From positions 100,014 to 164,013 of the forward strand of contig NZ_JAFKCS010000003.1 of the NCBI RefSeq assembly GCF_017255015.1: a stretch of DNA of 64,000 nt. Direction: 5' to 3'. This DNA is from Bowmanella yangjiangensis (lineage in GTDB: Bacteria; Pseudomonadota; Gammaproteobacteria; Enterobacterales; Alteromonadaceae). The position numbers and the translations under genes were made by a program. A model generated the notes under the pieces. It searched no databases, was not told the origin of the DNA, and was given only the letters and a program-made list of their open reading frames with translations. Of the stretch, positions 33,391 to 46,480 are shown piece after piece. The stretch's first letter is position 1. Each line of letters starts with the position of its first letter.

Positions 33391-35055
33391 ATGAGCAACC
33401 GACATGATCCATCGCGGGTGATCCGCGCGCCCCATGGCAGCCAACTAAGCTGCAAGCACTGGCAGGCCGAGGCCGCCCTGCGCATGTTGATGAACAATCT
33501 CGACCCAGACGTGGCCGAACGCCCGGAAGATCTGGTGGTGTATGGTGGTATTGGCCGTGCTGCGCGTGATTGGCAGTGCTTCGATAAAATTGTTGAAGTA
33601 CTACAGCGCTTGGAACTGGACGAGTCTTTGCTGGTGCAGTCAGGTAAACCTGTCGGGGTGTTTAAAACGCACGAAGACGCGCCTCGGGTGCTCATTGCTA
33701 ACTCCAATCTGGTGCCACACTGGGCCACCTGGGAACATTTTAATGAGTTGCATAAGCAAGTTCTGAAGATGTAAGGCCAGATGACCGCCGGTAGCTGGAT
33801 TTACATCGGTAGCCAGGGCATTGTGCAGGGTACCTACGAAACCTTTGGCGCTGTGGCAAGACAGCACTTCAGCGGTGAAGCAAAAGGGAAGTGGGTACTT
33901 ACTGGGGGGCTTGGTGGCATGGGCGGTGCACAGCCGCTGGCGGCGACCATGGCCGGTTTTTCTATGCTGGCGGTGGATGTGGATGAAACTCGTATTGATT
34001 TTCGCCTGCGCACCCGTTACCTGGATAAAAAGGCCGCGACCCTGGATGAAGCCCTGGCCATGATTAACGCCTCAGACAGCCCGGTATCAGTTGGCTTGCT
34101 GGGCAATGCTGCCGATGTGTTTGCCGAACTGGTAGAGCGCAATATCACCCCGGATGTGGTGACCGATCAAACCTCTGCCCATGACCCGTTAAATGGTTAT
34201 CTGCCACAAGGCTGGACCATGGAACAGGCGGCGAGCATGCGCCTGCAAGATGAAGCCGCAGTCGTTAAAGCGGCAAAGCAGTCTATGGCCGTGCAGGTGC
34301 GCGCCATGTTGACCTTGCAGGAGCGCGGTGCAGCCACCTTGGACTATGGCAACAATATCCGCCAGATGGCCTTTGAAGAAGGGGTGGGCAATGCCTTTGA
34401 TTTCCCAGGCTTTGTACCGGCGTATATCCGCCCGCTGTTCTGTGAAGGTATCGGTCCATTCCGCTGGGCAGCGCTGTCTGGTGACCCGGAAGATATCTAT
34501 AAAACCGACCAGAAAGTTAAAGAACTGATCCCCGACAACGCCCATTTGCATAACTGGCTGGATATGGCCCGTGAACGCATTCAGTTCCAGGGCTTGCCCG
34601 CCCGTATTTGCTGGATTGGCCTGAAAGACCGTGCCCGTGTGGCGCTGGCCTTTAACGAAATGGTCAAAAACGGTGAGCTTAAAGCGCCAGTGGTCATTGG
34701 TCGTGACCATCTGGACTCAGGCTCGGTTGCCAGCCCTAACCGCGAAACTGAGAGCATGCTGGACGGCTCGGATGCGGTATCTGACTGGCCATTGCTAAAC
34801 GCTCTGCTGTCCACCGCTGGTGGCGCTACCTGGGTCAGCTTGCATCACGGCGGCGGCGTGGGTATGGGCTTTTCCCAACATGCCGGTGTAGTGATTTTAT
34901 GTGACGGTACTGACGCGGCTGCCAAGCGGGTGGGCCGGGTATTGTGGAATGACCCGGCAACCGGGGTGATGCGCCATGCCGACGCCGGATACGACATTGC
35001 CAAACGCTGTGCCAAAGAGCACGGCCTGGATCTACCTATGCTGGAGAGCAAATAA
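33391..35055 (+). pseudogene. hutU: Urocanate hydratase HutU, interrupted by an in-frame stop
   Basis: The frame codes for a normal 554-position urocanase, which adds water to urocanate using tightly bound NAD. One TAA at 33772-33774 splits it: upstream part 33391-33774 (127 residues, ending HKQVLKM), downstream part from 33775 ([16 protein letters not shown] on to the end). Urocanases have Tyr at that place ([10 protein letters not shown]), so TAT or TAC to TAA explains it. Reading frame and all other parts are intact, for example [13 protein letters not shown] and [11 protein letters not shown], so the change is recent, an assembly error, or read through. Ends overlap hutH by one base (TAATG). 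Confidence 0.9.
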
Positions 35056-36584
35056 TGGCCACGCTAAAACTCCAACCCGGAAAACTGACTTTAGCGCAGC
35101 TTCGCGCCGCCAGCCGCGAGTCGATGACCATTGAACTGGATGAACAGGCCAAGCCTGTGATTAATGCCTCGGCGGCCACAGTAAAAAAAATCCTCGATGA
35201 AGGTCGGGTGGTTTACGGTATCAACACCGGATTTGGCTTGCTGGCAAATACCAGAATCAAACCCGAAGAGCTGGAACTGCTGCAGCGCAGCATCGTACTT
35301 TCCCATGCGGCTGGTACCGGCCAGTTAATGGATGACAGCACTGTACGGCTGATGATGTTGCTGAAAATCAATAGCCTGGCCCGCGGTTTCTCTGGTATCC
35401 GCTTACAAGTGATTGAAAACCTGATCGCCTTGTTAAATGCCGAAGTGTACCCCTGTGTACCGAAAAAAGGTTCGGTGGGTGCCAGTGGCGATTTAGCCCC
35501 ATTGGCACATATGAGCATGCCGTTGATGGGCGAAGGCCATGTGCGCCACAAAGGCGAGAAGCTGACCGGCGCTGAAGGTCTGAAAATAGCCGGGCTAGAG
35601 CCGGTAACTTTCGCGCCTAAAGAGGGCCTGGCGTTGTTAAACGGTACCCAAGCTTCCACCGCTTTTGCCCTGGAAGGCTTGTTCTACGCCGAAGACCTGC
35701 TGGCAGCGGCCACAGTTGGCGGCGCTATGTGTGTGGAAGCGGCGCTGGGTAGCCGTGCGCCATTTGATGCGCGTATTCATGAAGCCCGTGGTCAGCTTGG
35801 CCAGATTGATATGGCGGCGGCCTATCGTGACTTGCTTGGCGACAGTTCGCAAATCGGTGAGTCCCATCATGATTGTGAAAAGGTGCAGGATCCTTACTCA
35901 CTGCGCTGTCAACCGCAGGTCATGGGCGCCTGCTTAACCCAGATGCGTCAGGCCGCCGAGGTGTTGTTAATTGAGGCGAATGGCGTCACCGATAATCCAC
36001 TGGTGTTTGGCGATGACATTATCTCCGGCGGTAACTTCCATGCTGAACCGGTGGCGATGGCTGCAGACAACCTGGCGCTGGCCATTGCCGAAATAGGTGC
36101 CTTGTCTGAGCGTCGTATGGCGCTGTTGATTGACAGCGGCTTGTCTAAGCTGCCACCCTTTTTGGTCAATAACGGCGGGGTGAACTCCGGCTTTATGCTG
36201 GCACAGGTCACTGCGGCGGCACTGGCATCGGAAAACAAAACCTTTGCCCATCCGGCTTCGGTGGACAGTTTGCCGACTTCAGCTAATCAGGAAGACCATG
36301 TGTCTATGGCTACCTTTGCCGGTCGTCGTCTGGCGGATATGGCCGAGAATACCCGTGGGATTCTGGCGGTAGAGCTACTGGCTGCCGCTCAGGGCATGGA
36401 TTTTCGCCGTCCGTTGCTGTCCAGTCCAAAGGTAGAGCAGGGCTATGGCCTGGTGCGGGAGCGCGTGGCTTTTTATGATCACGACCGTTACTTCTCACCG
36501 GATATCGAGGCTATTGCTGCACAAATCGGTGAAGGTGCTTACAACTATCTGGTTGAAGCGCTGTTGGTGAGCCGCGCCGCCTGA
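35055..36584 (+). CDS. hutH: Histidine ammonia-lyase HutH
   Basis: A 509-residue homotetrameric lyase that removes ammonia from histidine to give urocanate. The cofactor MIO forms from A143-S144-G145 in [15 protein letters not shown]; the NGTQAS and QDRYSxRCxP-like DPYSLRCQP motifs are present. Its ATG overlaps the hutU stop (TAATG), so hutU translation normally couples to it; the hutU stop upstream could reduce its expression by polarity. Confidence 0.97.
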   Translation: MATLKLQPGKLTLAQLRAASRESMTIELDEQAKPVINASAATVKKILDEGRVVYGINTGFGLLANTRIKPEELELLQRSIVLSHAAGTGQLMDDSTVRLMMLLKINSLARGFSGIRLQVIENLIALLNAEVYPCVPKKGSVGASGDLAPLAHMSMPLMGEGHVRHKGEKLTGAEGLKIAGLEPVTFAPKEGLALLNGTQASTAFALEGLFYAEDLLAAATVGGAMCVEAALGSRAPFDARIHEARGQLGQIDMAAAYRDLLGDSSQIGESHHDCEKVQDPYSLRCQPQVMGACLTQMRQAAEVLLIEANGVTDNPLVFGDDIISGGNFHAEPVAMAADNLALAIAEIGALSERRMALLIDSGLSKLPPFLVNNGGVNSGFMLAQVTAAALASENKTFAHPASVDSLPTSANQEDHVSMATFAGRRLADMAENTRGILAVELLAAAQGMDFRRPLLSSPKVEQGYGLVRERVAFYDHDRYFSPDIEAIAAQIGEGAYNYLVEALLVSRAA

Positions 36585-36607
36585 TTGTGGTTGTCGATAC
36601 TAATAAA

Positions 36608-36632
36608 AAGGCCTGATGATTCAGGCCTTCTG
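36608..36632. terminator. Bidirectional terminator after hutH
   Basis: Stem AAGGCCTGA / TCAGGCCTT with a 4-base loop, A-rich before and T-containing after. It lies between convergent hutH and the coiled-coil protein gene and could serve both. Confidence 0.78.
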
Positions 36633-37367
36633 TTATTTTGGGATAGAGACTACCTTACGTCCTGCCAGTAGGTATAAGTACTTACCATGTTCTTTGCTGT
36701 TTGAGCTGGAGGAAGAAGTGGAATTAGAATTTTGTCGCCAGAATGGCTGCTTGCTCAGCGCATCTAACGCAATACGCAACGAATCTGTATCTTTTAAACC
36801 GCGGATCTCGCAGACCGATTGGCTGCAACGGACATTTTCTATCTGGTACAAATGAGACAGTTCATGCATTTGCAGAAAATCTGCAATATTTTGCTTCAGC
36901 ATATAAGCCTCGTCTTGATCCTGAGGCTCATTGAGCAACGTCAGATATTGCTCGGCAATATGACCGTCCAGCCTTTCTACAAATGATTTGAAGGGTTCAG
37001 GCAAGTTATCTCGCTCAACATCTTCATTGGTCACTTGTATAGTTTCCGCCAGTGCCTTTTGATAGGCCTTACTGTTCAGTATTTTGCTTAGTTGCGCTCG
37101 CTGTTTGTCGATGGTGCGCTGTTGCTCTTGCAGCTGTTTTTCCAGGTCGACACTGAGAGCTGAGCTGTGATCTTGTTCTAGTTGCTCACTGGAGGGGGGA
37201 GCAGCTATGGGTGCTTTGGCCACGTCCTGAATAACGGGCGTGATCACCGGTGAAGGTGCTGAGACTACATTAGGTGCACTACCCGAAGGCTTGGCTGAAC
37301 GTGAAGCGACCAGGTAACCAAAGACAAAGCTACCTATGCAGGCCACTATCCATAGCAAGTTACGCAT
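36633..37367 (-). CDS. Membrane-anchored coiled-coil protein, unknown
   Basis: A 244-residue protein: N-terminal span (LLWIVACIGSFVFGYLVASRS, so the rest is probably periplasmic), a Pro-rich linker (about 28-62), a helical coiled-coil segment (SVDLEKQLQEQQRTIDKQRAQL region), and a globular end with a cysteine pair (RCSQSVCEI) that could form a disulphide. I recognise no family. It stands alone between the hut terminator and fklB. Confidence 0.6.
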   Translation of the reverse strand: MRNLLWIVACIGSFVFGYLVASRSAKPSGSAPNVVSAPSPVITPVIQDVAKAPIAAPPSSEQLEQDHSSALSVDLEKQLQEQQRTIDKQRAQLSKILNSKAYQKALAETIQVTNEDVERDNLPEPFKSFVERLDGHIAEQYLTLLNEPQDQDEAYMLKQNIADFLQMHELSHLYQIENVRCSQSVCEIRGLKDTDSLRIALDALSKQPFWRQNSNSTSSSSSNSKEHGKYLYLLAGRKVVSIPK

Positions 37368-37445
37368 TATTCATCCTTGAAGCGGCTCGCCTTATGGCAC
37401 GCCGCAGCAAATGTGCTTGGCCAGCATTATTGCCGGCCAGGGATA

Positions 37446-38063
37446 TTACAGAATGTCCAGCAGCTCTACGTCAAAAATCAGGGTGCTGAAAGGCTTAATG
37501 GCTGCGCCAGCACCTTGCTCGCCGTAGGCAAGTTGATAAGGTACATACAAACGCCATTTGGCACCAACCTGCATGAGTTGCAGTGCTTCGGTCCAGCCTT
37601 TAATCACGCCACCTACCGGGAATTCGGCAGGCTGACCGCGTTCGTAGGAGCTGTCGAATACCGTACCGTCAATCAGGGTACCGTGATAGTGCGTGCGCAC
37701 GGTAGAAGCAGCAACTGGCTTGTCACCCTTACCTTCGCTCAGTACTTCATATTGCAGACCTGAGTCGGTAACGACTACACCGTCGCGCTTGGCGTTATCT
37801 GCCAGGAAGTTTTCACCTTCGGCGATAACAGCCTTAGATTGCTCGGCTTTAGCAGCCTGCATTTTCTGATGGATGGCGTTGAACGCGGTGCGCAGATCGT
37901 CGTTGCTAACGGCGCTGGGCAGTTGGTGGAAAGCCGTCGCCAAACCATCTTGCACGGCATCAATATCCAGGCCGTCGAAAGGGTTAGAGGCTAGCTGCTC
38001 GCCCATTTGCAAGCCGATACCATAGCTGGCTTGCAGCTCCGGAGTATTATAGGTCTTAGACAT
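37446..38063 (-). CDS. fklB: FKBP-type peptidyl-prolyl isomerase FklB
   Basis: A 205-residue protein like E. coli FklB (FKBP22): an N-terminal dimerisation domain (residues 1-95) and a C-terminal FKBP domain (VRTHYHGTLIDGTVFDSSYERG, then VIKGWTEALQLMQVGAKW). It speeds cis-trans turnover at proline in the cytoplasm or periplasm; no signal peptide is seen. Length and motifs match fully. Confidence 0.94.
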   Translation of the reverse strand: MSKTYNTPELQASYGIGLQMGEQLASNPFDGLDIDAVQDGLATAFHQLPSAVSNDDLRTAFNAIHQKMQAAKAEQSKAVIAEGENFLADNAKRDGVVVTDSGLQYEVLSEGKGDKPVAASTVRTHYHGTLIDGTVFDSSYERGQPAEFPVGGVIKGWTEALQLMQVGAKWRLYVPYQLAYGEQGAGAAIKPFSTLIFDVELLDIL

Positions 38064-38190
38064 GATAAGTCCTTGGTCAGGGCTGAACTCTCAGCCAATT
38101 AGAAGATTTGCCGAAGCAACCAGGGCGGCGATCCTAACACTCGTACAGATGATGTACAGTCCCTGGCCAAAATTGGTGCTCTGAATAGGC

Positions 38191-38220
38191 AAAAGGCCTT
38201 GCTTGGGGCAAAGGCCTTTT
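38191..38220 (-). terminator. Terminator after the dipeptidase gene
   Basis: Stem AAAAGGCCTTGC / GCAAAGGCCTTTT with one bulged base and loop TTGGG, 28 bases after the stop of the minus-strand dipeptidase. The flanking runs act as T tract on either strand. Confidence 0.75.
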
Positions 38221-38247
38221 CAAGTAAACTAACGCAGCTACATGCTA

Positions 38248-39417
38248 TTAGTGTTTAGCCGCGTAGTCTTCGACCTGACGCCATACGCGCAACAGGTTGC
38301 CGGATAGGATTTTACGGATATCGGCTTCGCTGTAGCCCCTGTCCAGTAAACCCTGAATCAGGTTTGGGTAAGTAGATACGTCTTTCAAATCGATAGGCAG
38401 TGAGTCACCTACACCATCGTAGTCGGAACCGATACCAATATGATCGATACCGACTAAATCACGCACGTGGTCTATATGGTCCAGCACGATTTCCAAAGTA
38501 GCAAAGGGGTAAGGGTTGTTTTGACGATACTGTTTGTCGAAGGATTCACGGTCTTTTGTCTGCGCTTCTTTCATCGCATCGCTACGCTTTTTACCCCAGG
38601 CCTGTGCCTGGTTGGAGACAAAGCTGGAACCAAAGTTGATCATCACTACACCGCCGTTTTTAGCTAGCGCTTTGATCATGTCATCATTCATATTGCGCTC
38701 GAATCCCGGCGTGAATTTACGCAGCGACGAGTGAGAAGCAATCACCGGTGCCTTGGTCAGTTCAATCACCTGATAAAAAGCATCATCCGAGACGTGGGAA
38801 ATATCGATCATCATGCCGATGTTGTTCATCTCGGTAACCAACTGTTTACCGAAGTCGCTCAGGCCATGCCATTTGCGGCGTAAATCGTAAGAGGAGTCAG
38901 AAATATGGTTTGCTTGAGAGTGAGCCAGGGTAATGTAACGTACACCACGTTTGTAGAAGTGCTGCAGGTTATCCATGCTGCCTTCCAGGGGCGTACCGTT
39001 TTCCATTCCCATCGGCAGAGCAATTTTGCCGGCCTTGAACGCGGCTTCCACATCAGCCACAGAGTGGGCAATGGCAAACTTTTCGGGCGCACGACCAACT
39101 ATGGCTTCTACGCTGTCGATCAGGCGGTTAGCTAATAGTACGCTGCCACCGGACTCTTCGTAGCTGGCGGGAATATAAATCGACATAAAGGGGGCATTCA
39201 GACCACCTTCTACAGCGCGCGGATAATCAAAATCACCTTTGGGTGTGGCCACGGTGACATCTTCCCATTCATCATTGATACGATATGGAACGTCGATGTG
39301 ACCGTCGACCAGAATGGTCTCTTTTGCCAGGCGCTTGGCTTGCTCAGAGGGCACAATGGCCAGTGCGCTGGTGGACGCCAGAATGGCGGCAATAGTCAGG
39401 GCAATTTTGCTTTTCAC
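38248..39417 (-). CDS. Membrane dipeptidase (renal-type, peptidase M19), secreted
   Basis: A 389-residue zinc peptidase of the amidohydrolase fold. A signal peptide (MKSKIALTIAAILASTSALA) sends it to the periplasm. Metal ligands are in DGHIDVPYR (His-x-Asp), GMENG (Glu), and IDISHVSDD / ASHSSLRKF (two His), the pattern of M19 dipeptidases, which cleave L-Xaa-D/L-Xaa dipeptides. It begins with GTG at 39417 behind AGGAA. pepQ follows upstream on the same strand, so both feed on peptides. Confidence 0.9.
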   Translation of the reverse strand: MKSKIALTIAAILASTSALAIVPSEQAKRLAKETILVDGHIDVPYRINDEWEDVTVATPKGDFDYPRAVEGGLNAPFMSIYIPASYEESGGSVLLANRLIDSVEAIVGRAPEKFAIAHSVADVEAAFKAGKIALPMGMENGTPLEGSMDNLQHFYKRGVRYITLAHSQANHISDSSYDLRRKWHGLSDFGKQLVTEMNNIGMMIDISHVSDDAFYQVIELTKAPVIASHSSLRKFTPGFERNMNDDMIKALAKNGGVVMINFGSSFVSNQAQAWGKKRSDAMKEAQTKDRESFDKQYRQNNPYPFATLEIVLDHIDHVRDLVGIDHIGIGSDYDGVGDSLPIDLKDVSTYPNLIQGLLDRGYSEADIRKILSGNLLRVWRQVEDYAAKH

Positions 39418-39456
39418 GTATTTATTCCTGTTGTTATAAGTGGCAGTGCAACGAAT

Positions 39457-40821
<1,365 letters not shown>

Positions 40822-40876
40822 CTAAGGGCTGAACTACTAATCCGCCCGGCACCGTTAAAACGCCGTTCGTGCCTGG

Positions 40877-42808
40877 TTATTGCGCCGTCATGGAGGCCGA
40901 AATTTTCATATTGGCCAGATCTTCAAATAAATTCTGTTCCTGGCCCAAGCGCTGCTTGTATATCTGTTTGTATGCCATAACCGCTTTGACGTAATTACGG
41001 GTTTCCTTGTAAGGGATGGTTTCCACCCACACATCCATGGGCACGTCATCTTTGGGCAGCCAGCGTTTTACCCGGCTCATTCCGGCATTGTAGGCGGCGG
41101 TCGCCAGCACCGGGTTATCCTGCATTTTATCCATCAGATAACGCAGGTACTGGGTACCGTATTCCACATTCTTTTCGGGATCGAACAGCACCTGGTTTGA
41201 GACCTTTTTCTTGGCCAGATCGCGAGCGGTGCGCGGCATAATTTGCATTAGTCCTTTGGCGCCAACACCAGAGTTGGCATCCACCATAAAGGAGCTTTCT
41301 CGTCTGGCGATGGCGAAAGCCCAAGCCGGATCAACATGGTGCTTGCTGGCACTTTGCATTAGCGGCTGGTCAAAGGCCAGTGGGAAGCGGCGTTTAACGT
41401 CATCCAAATAGCCAAGGCGAGAGAAGGCAAAGATAGCCTGGTCATGCCACCCCCAGCGATCTGCCAGAACCGCGGCAGCCAGTCCTTGCTGGTAGGTTAG
41501 GTTGCCTTGTAACTGAATCCATTCGCGGCGAGCGGCCGTATAGCGTTTTAACGCCAATAATTCCTTGGCTCGCTTGGCTGCCGGAAGGTTTTCAACATGA
41601 AGCAACTCCGCATCGGAAATCTTCAGTGGCGTATCGGCCAGATTCGGTGATTTGGCCAGCTTACCGGCGGCCAAAAAGCCGTAGTAGTGACGAACGTTGG
41701 ATAAGGTGTCATATTGGCGCTTGGCATTGACCGGGTCATTCAGATGCTCATAGCTACGGGCGAGCCAATAGCGGCTGGAGTAATCCTCCTCCAGTGCGGC
41801 AGGAGCTGAATTCACAACATCTGCCACATGCTGCCAGTCCTGATGACGCAGAACGTGTGTCAGGTGCCAACGGAAAATATCTTCATTGCCATCGCCCCGA
41901 TTGGCGCGTTCCAGCCAGAATTCAGCCTGCGGATGATCTTCTACCGCCAGGGCCACAGCGAACCCGGCTGCCACATCTTGCTCTTCAACAGCATCAAAAC
42001 TGTACTTCTCTGCAGCCCGTTGCCAGGTTTTCATCGCCAGGGCTTTATCTCGCCATACCAATCGCTTCAACGAATAGACAATAACCTGGCGTTCTTCGGC
42101 AGGGTACTTGTTGGGAAACTTAGTCAGCTGAGCCACTGAAGCTGGGTTACGTCTGGCGTTTAGCCATAAATCACCCAGATATTGCTGGGACGCTGGTAAC
42201 AAAGATTTCAGATAAGGAATTAAGGTATGGTCGCCGCCATCGGCGGCCATCACTAAACGTTCCAGCACTAAAGGTGCGGTGCGATGGCCGGCATCGCTCC
42301 ATTGCTTGAAGACTTTGTCACAAGCTTTGTCCTGCGATTTACCCACTAACCACAGCTCGGGCACCAAGGCGAAAGCTTGCTGACGCAGGTCTGGCTGAGC
42401 AAGGCGGTAGGCGACGTTAGTACAGCGCAGTGTATCGTCACCAGTATCCCGGTAGTAGGTTAGAAAACGATGCTGATCGTTACGTTTCATTAAATAACGC
42501 AACCACTTCTCCCGCACTTCTCTGTCCAGTGGGGTATCGGCATAGTCTTTCAGAAAGGCGGCAATTTGTTGCTCACGGCTCAGCTTCAGGCCCGAAAGCA
42601 AAGCGGTTTGCTGTAAATAGGGGAGCAGCGGGTAATCGCCCAGTTGTTTAACGGCATCCAGATAAGTTTCGCTGTCTGGGTAATAACTCCACTTTTCTGC
42701 GTCGATAAACTGCGCGCGCTGTCGTTCCAACTTATCGTCAGCTAAAAGAGACAGAGGAATCAGTGCCAGCAGAGCAACTAATTTTCGCATTGTAGAGACG
42801 ACCACCAT
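40877..42808 (-). CDS. slt: Soluble lytic murein transglycosylase
   Basis: A 643-residue periplasmic enzyme like E. coli Slt70: signal peptide (MRKLVALLALIPLSLLA), a long superhelical ring domain (about 25-450), a linker, and a C-terminal lysozyme-like domain with catalytic Glu in AFAIARRESSFMVDANSGVGAKGLMQIMPRTA. It cuts peptidoglycan to 1,6-anhydromuropeptides. I chose the ATG at 42808, behind CAGGAGG; a second ATG at 42790 would start exactly at the signal peptide. Confidence 0.93.
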   Translation of the reverse strand: MVVVSTMRKLVALLALIPLSLLADDKLERQRAQFIDAEKWSYYPDSETYLDAVKQLGDYPLLPYLQQTALLSGLKLSREQQIAAFLKDYADTPLDREVREKWLRYLMKRNDQHRFLTYYRDTGDDTLRCTNVAYRLAQPDLRQQAFALVPELWLVGKSQDKACDKVFKQWSDAGHRTAPLVLERLVMAADGGDHTLIPYLKSLLPASQQYLGDLWLNARRNPASVAQLTKFPNKYPAEERQVIVYSLKRLVWRDKALAMKTWQRAAEKYSFDAVEEQDVAAGFAVALAVEDHPQAEFWLERANRGDGNEDIFRWHLTHVLRHQDWQHVADVVNSAPAALEEDYSSRYWLARSYEHLNDPVNAKRQYDTLSNVRHYYGFLAAGKLAKSPNLADTPLKISDAELLHVENLPAAKRAKELLALKRYTAARREWIQLQGNLTYQQGLAAAVLADRWGWHDQAIFAFSRLGYLDDVKRRFPLAFDQPLMQSASKHHVDPAWAFAIARRESSFMVDANSGVGAKGLMQIMPRTARDLAKKKVSNQVLFDPEKNVEYGTQYLRYLMDKMQDNPVLATAAYNAGMSRVKRWLPKDDVPMDVWVETIPYKETRNYVKAVMAYKQIYKQRLGQEQNLFEDLANMKISASMTAQ

Positions 42809-42979
42809 AACCAGCCTCCTGAGCGAGCGGGGACCCTTTAGATTAATGATAGTCAACGCAGAATCAAGTATGGGAGAAGACTAATTGGTGTTTAATTTGT
42901 GTGTTTTTTGTACTCAAGGCTGTCGCTTGCCGCTAGTTGATTGACTTTATTTGGTTTTTTACAAAGTTGATAAATTATT

Positions 42980-42993
42980 TAAACGTTTGTTTG
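42980..42993. promoter_or_regulatory. Possible PsrA-type operator before fadB
   Basis: TAAACGTTTGTTTG, read on the other strand as CAAAC-AAAC-GTTTA, fits the PsrA-type form [C/G]AAAC-N2-4-GTTT[G/C] in all but the last base. It lies 112 bases before fadB in the 296-base gap shared with slt. A fatty-acid-responsive repressor here would be expected, but the site is a guess from one sequence. Confidence 0.4.
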
Positions 42994-43104
42994 AATTTCG
43001 GTTGAAATTTAATACGCCATCAACAAGAATTGAGCCACCCTACATTTGCGTACCGACCAATTCGGACGCTGCACCATCAGTATAGATGGCCAAAGGAGAG
43101 CAAC

Positions 43105-45246
43105 ATGATATATCAAGGTAACAGCCTGTCTGCGTCCTTGTTGGATGATGGCATTGCCGAGGTGGTCTTTGACGCCGCCGGCTCGGTGAATAAGTTTGAT
43201 CAACAAACTGTCTCTGAACTCAATGAATTATGCGCTGCGCTGGAAGGCAATGCGGCGGTGAAAGGCGCCCTGGTGCGTTCCAACAAAGGTGCCTTTATTG
43301 TTGGTGCCGATATTACCGAATTTAACGGTTTGTTCGCCTTACCTGAGCAAGAGGTACTGAGCTGGGTAGCCAAAACTTCGCAGGTATTCGACCGTTTTGA
43401 AGACCTGCCTTTCCCGACAATCGCTGCGGTGAATGGTTTTGCCTTGGGCGGTGGTTGTGAAATGACCCTGGCCTGTGATTTTCGTGTCGTCGACAACACG
43501 GCCCGAATCGGCCTGCCTGAAGTTAAGCTCGGTTTGATGCCGGGCTTTGGTGGCACGGTGCGCTTACCGCGCATTATCGGTGCAGATAATGCACTTGAGT
43601 GGATGACCAGTGGTCGTGACAAGAAGCCTGAACAAGCATTGGCTGATGGTGCCATTGATGCTGTGGTTGGCGCAGACAAACTGCGTGATGCGGCAATTAA
43701 TATGCTTAAGCAAGCTATTGCTGGTCGTCTGGACTGGCAAAAACGCCGTGACCAGAAAAAGTCACCATTAAGCCTTAATGCCAATGAATCCATGATGAGC
43801 TTTGCTACGGCTAAGGCTATGGTCACTGCGGTGGCGGGGCGTCATTATCCGGCTCCGCATATGATGGTAGATACTGTGGCCAAAGCCGCAGGATTAGATC
43901 GTGCAGGTGCCCTTAAGCTGGAAAATGAAGGCTTTGTGGCATTAGCCAAAACCGAAGCTGCGACCGCGCAAATCGGCATCTTTATGGCCGACCAGTTGGT
44001 GAAAAGCAAAGGTAAGAAGCAAGCGAAGTCCGCCAGCAAGGATATCAAACAAGCCGCGGTGTTGGGCGCAGGCATTATGGGCGGTGGTATTGCCTACCAG
44101 TCCGCAGTGAAAGGTACCCCAACGGTGATGAAAGACATTCGTCAGGATGCCTTACAACTGGGCCTGAACGAAGCGGCAAAAATCCTCGGTAAAGGTATGG
44201 AGCGCGGCAAGGTAGACAGTAAGACCATGGCCGCAACCCTGAATAATATCGTTCCCAGCCTGGAATACAGTGCGATTAAGGGCGCCGATATCGTTATTGA
44301 AGCTGTGGTAGAAAATCCCAAGGTCAAAGCGGCAGTATTAAAAGAAACCGAACAGGCTGTGAGTGCAGATGCGATCATCTGTTCCAATACCTCAACAATT
44401 TCCATTAACAGCCTGGCTACCAGCCTGGATAAGCCTGAGCGTTTCTGCGGTATGCACTTCTTTAACCCCGTGCATAAAATGCCGCTGGTGGAGATTATTC
44501 GAGGTGAAAAAACCACCGACGATACTATTGCAGCGGTGGTAGCCTTTTCACTGAAGATGGGTAAAACCCCCATAGTGGTTAATGACTGCCCGGGATTCCT
44601 GGTTAACCGTGTGTTGTTCCCTTATTTCGCCGGCTTCAGCCAACTGCTGCTGGACGGTGCGGACTTTGTTGCCGTTGATAAGGTCATGGAAAAAATCTTT
44701 GGTTGGCCTATGGGTCCGGCTTACTTGCTGGACGTAGTGGGTATGGATACGGCGGATCATGCTGCGGGTGTGATGGCCGAGGGCATTCCTGAGCGTATGC
44801 AGCGTATTGGTAATGATCCCATTCAGAGCCTTTACCAGGCCGGGCGTCTGGGCCAGAAGAATGGCAAAGGTTTCTATGACTTCTCGGTAGACAAGCGCGG
44901 TAAGCCTAGCAAAGCCGCCGCCGCAGAAGCCTACAGGCTGATTAATATCGAGCATCGTGAATTTGATGCAGAAGAAGTCATTGCCCGCCTGATGATCCCG
45001 ATGGCCAATGAAGCGGTGCGTTGTCTGGAAGAGGGCATTGTTGCCAGTGCTGCCGAAGCGGATATGGCGCTCTTGTACGGTCTTGGTTTCCCTCCTTTCC
45101 GTGGCGGTATCTTCCGTTATATGGAAAGTATGGGATTGGCAAACTTTGTGGCTTTGGCCGACAAGTATGCTGCCCTTGGGCCTATTTATCAGATCACCGA
45201 CGGATTGCGCGAGATGGCAGCATCCGGCAAGTCCTATTTCGCTTAA
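43105..45246 (+). CDS. fadB: Fatty-acid oxidation complex, alpha subunit FadB
   Basis: A 713-residue fusion of enoyl-CoA hydratase/isomerase (residues 1-190, with [10 protein letters not shown] and the oxyanion loop [14 protein letters not shown]) and 3-hydroxyacyl-CoA dehydrogenase (NAD loop [16 protein letters not shown] near 322, then [14 protein letters not shown]). It works with FadA as an alpha2beta2 complex in aerobic beta-oxidation. The start at 43105 ([22 protein letters not shown]) matches FadB and follows AAAGGAGA. fadA begins 15 bases later. Confidence 0.96.
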   Translation: MIYQGNSLSASLLDDGIAEVVFDAAGSVNKFDQQTVSELNELCAALEGNAAVKGALVRSNKGAFIVGADITEFNGLFALPEQEVLSWVAKTSQVFDRFEDLPFPTIAAVNGFALGGGCEMTLACDFRVVDNTARIGLPEVKLGLMPGFGGTVRLPRIIGADNALEWMTSGRDKKPEQALADGAIDAVVGADKLRDAAINMLKQAIAGRLDWQKRRDQKKSPLSLNANESMMSFATAKAMVTAVAGRHYPAPHMMVDTVAKAAGLDRAGALKLENEGFVALAKTEAATAQIGIFMADQLVKSKGKKQAKSASKDIKQAAVLGAGIMGGGIAYQSAVKGTPTVMKDIRQDALQLGLNEAAKILGKGMERGKVDSKTMAATLNNIVPSLEYSAIKGADIVIEAVVENPKVKAAVLKETEQAVSADAIICSNTSTISINSLATSLDKPERFCGMHFFNPVHKMPLVEIIRGEKTTDDTIAAVVAFSLKMGKTPIVVNDCPGFLVNRVLFPYFAGFSQLLLDGADFVAVDKVMEKIFGWPMGPAYLLDVVGMDTADHAAGVMAEGIPERMQRIGNDPIQSLYQAGRLGQKNGKGFYDFSVDKRGKPSKAAAAEAYRLINIEHREFDAEEVIARLMIPMANEAVRCLEEGIVASAAEADMALLYGLGFPPFRGGIFRYMESMGLANFVALADKYAALGPIYQITDGLREMAASGKSYFA

Positions 45247-46425
<1,179 letters not shown>

Positions 46426-46455
46426 TCTTTTTTAGTTAGACACCCATGGATAACA

Positions 46456-46480
46456 AACGCCGCATCAAGCGGCGTTTTTT
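46456..46480. terminator. Terminator after fadA
   Basis: Perfect stem AACGCCGC / GCGGCGTT with loop ATCAA and six T, between convergent fadA and the sigma-factor gene. Confidence 0.9.

Noticed and set aside
33781-35055. Separate gene starting at 33781 after the hutU stop
   Set aside because: It is in the same frame as the first part and continues the urocanase motif from its second half, so it is one interrupted gene.
43030-43104. Longer FadB start upstream of 43105
   Set aside because: The extra 25 codons have no ribosome site and do not align with FadB, while 43105 follows AAAGGAGA and matches the family N terminus.
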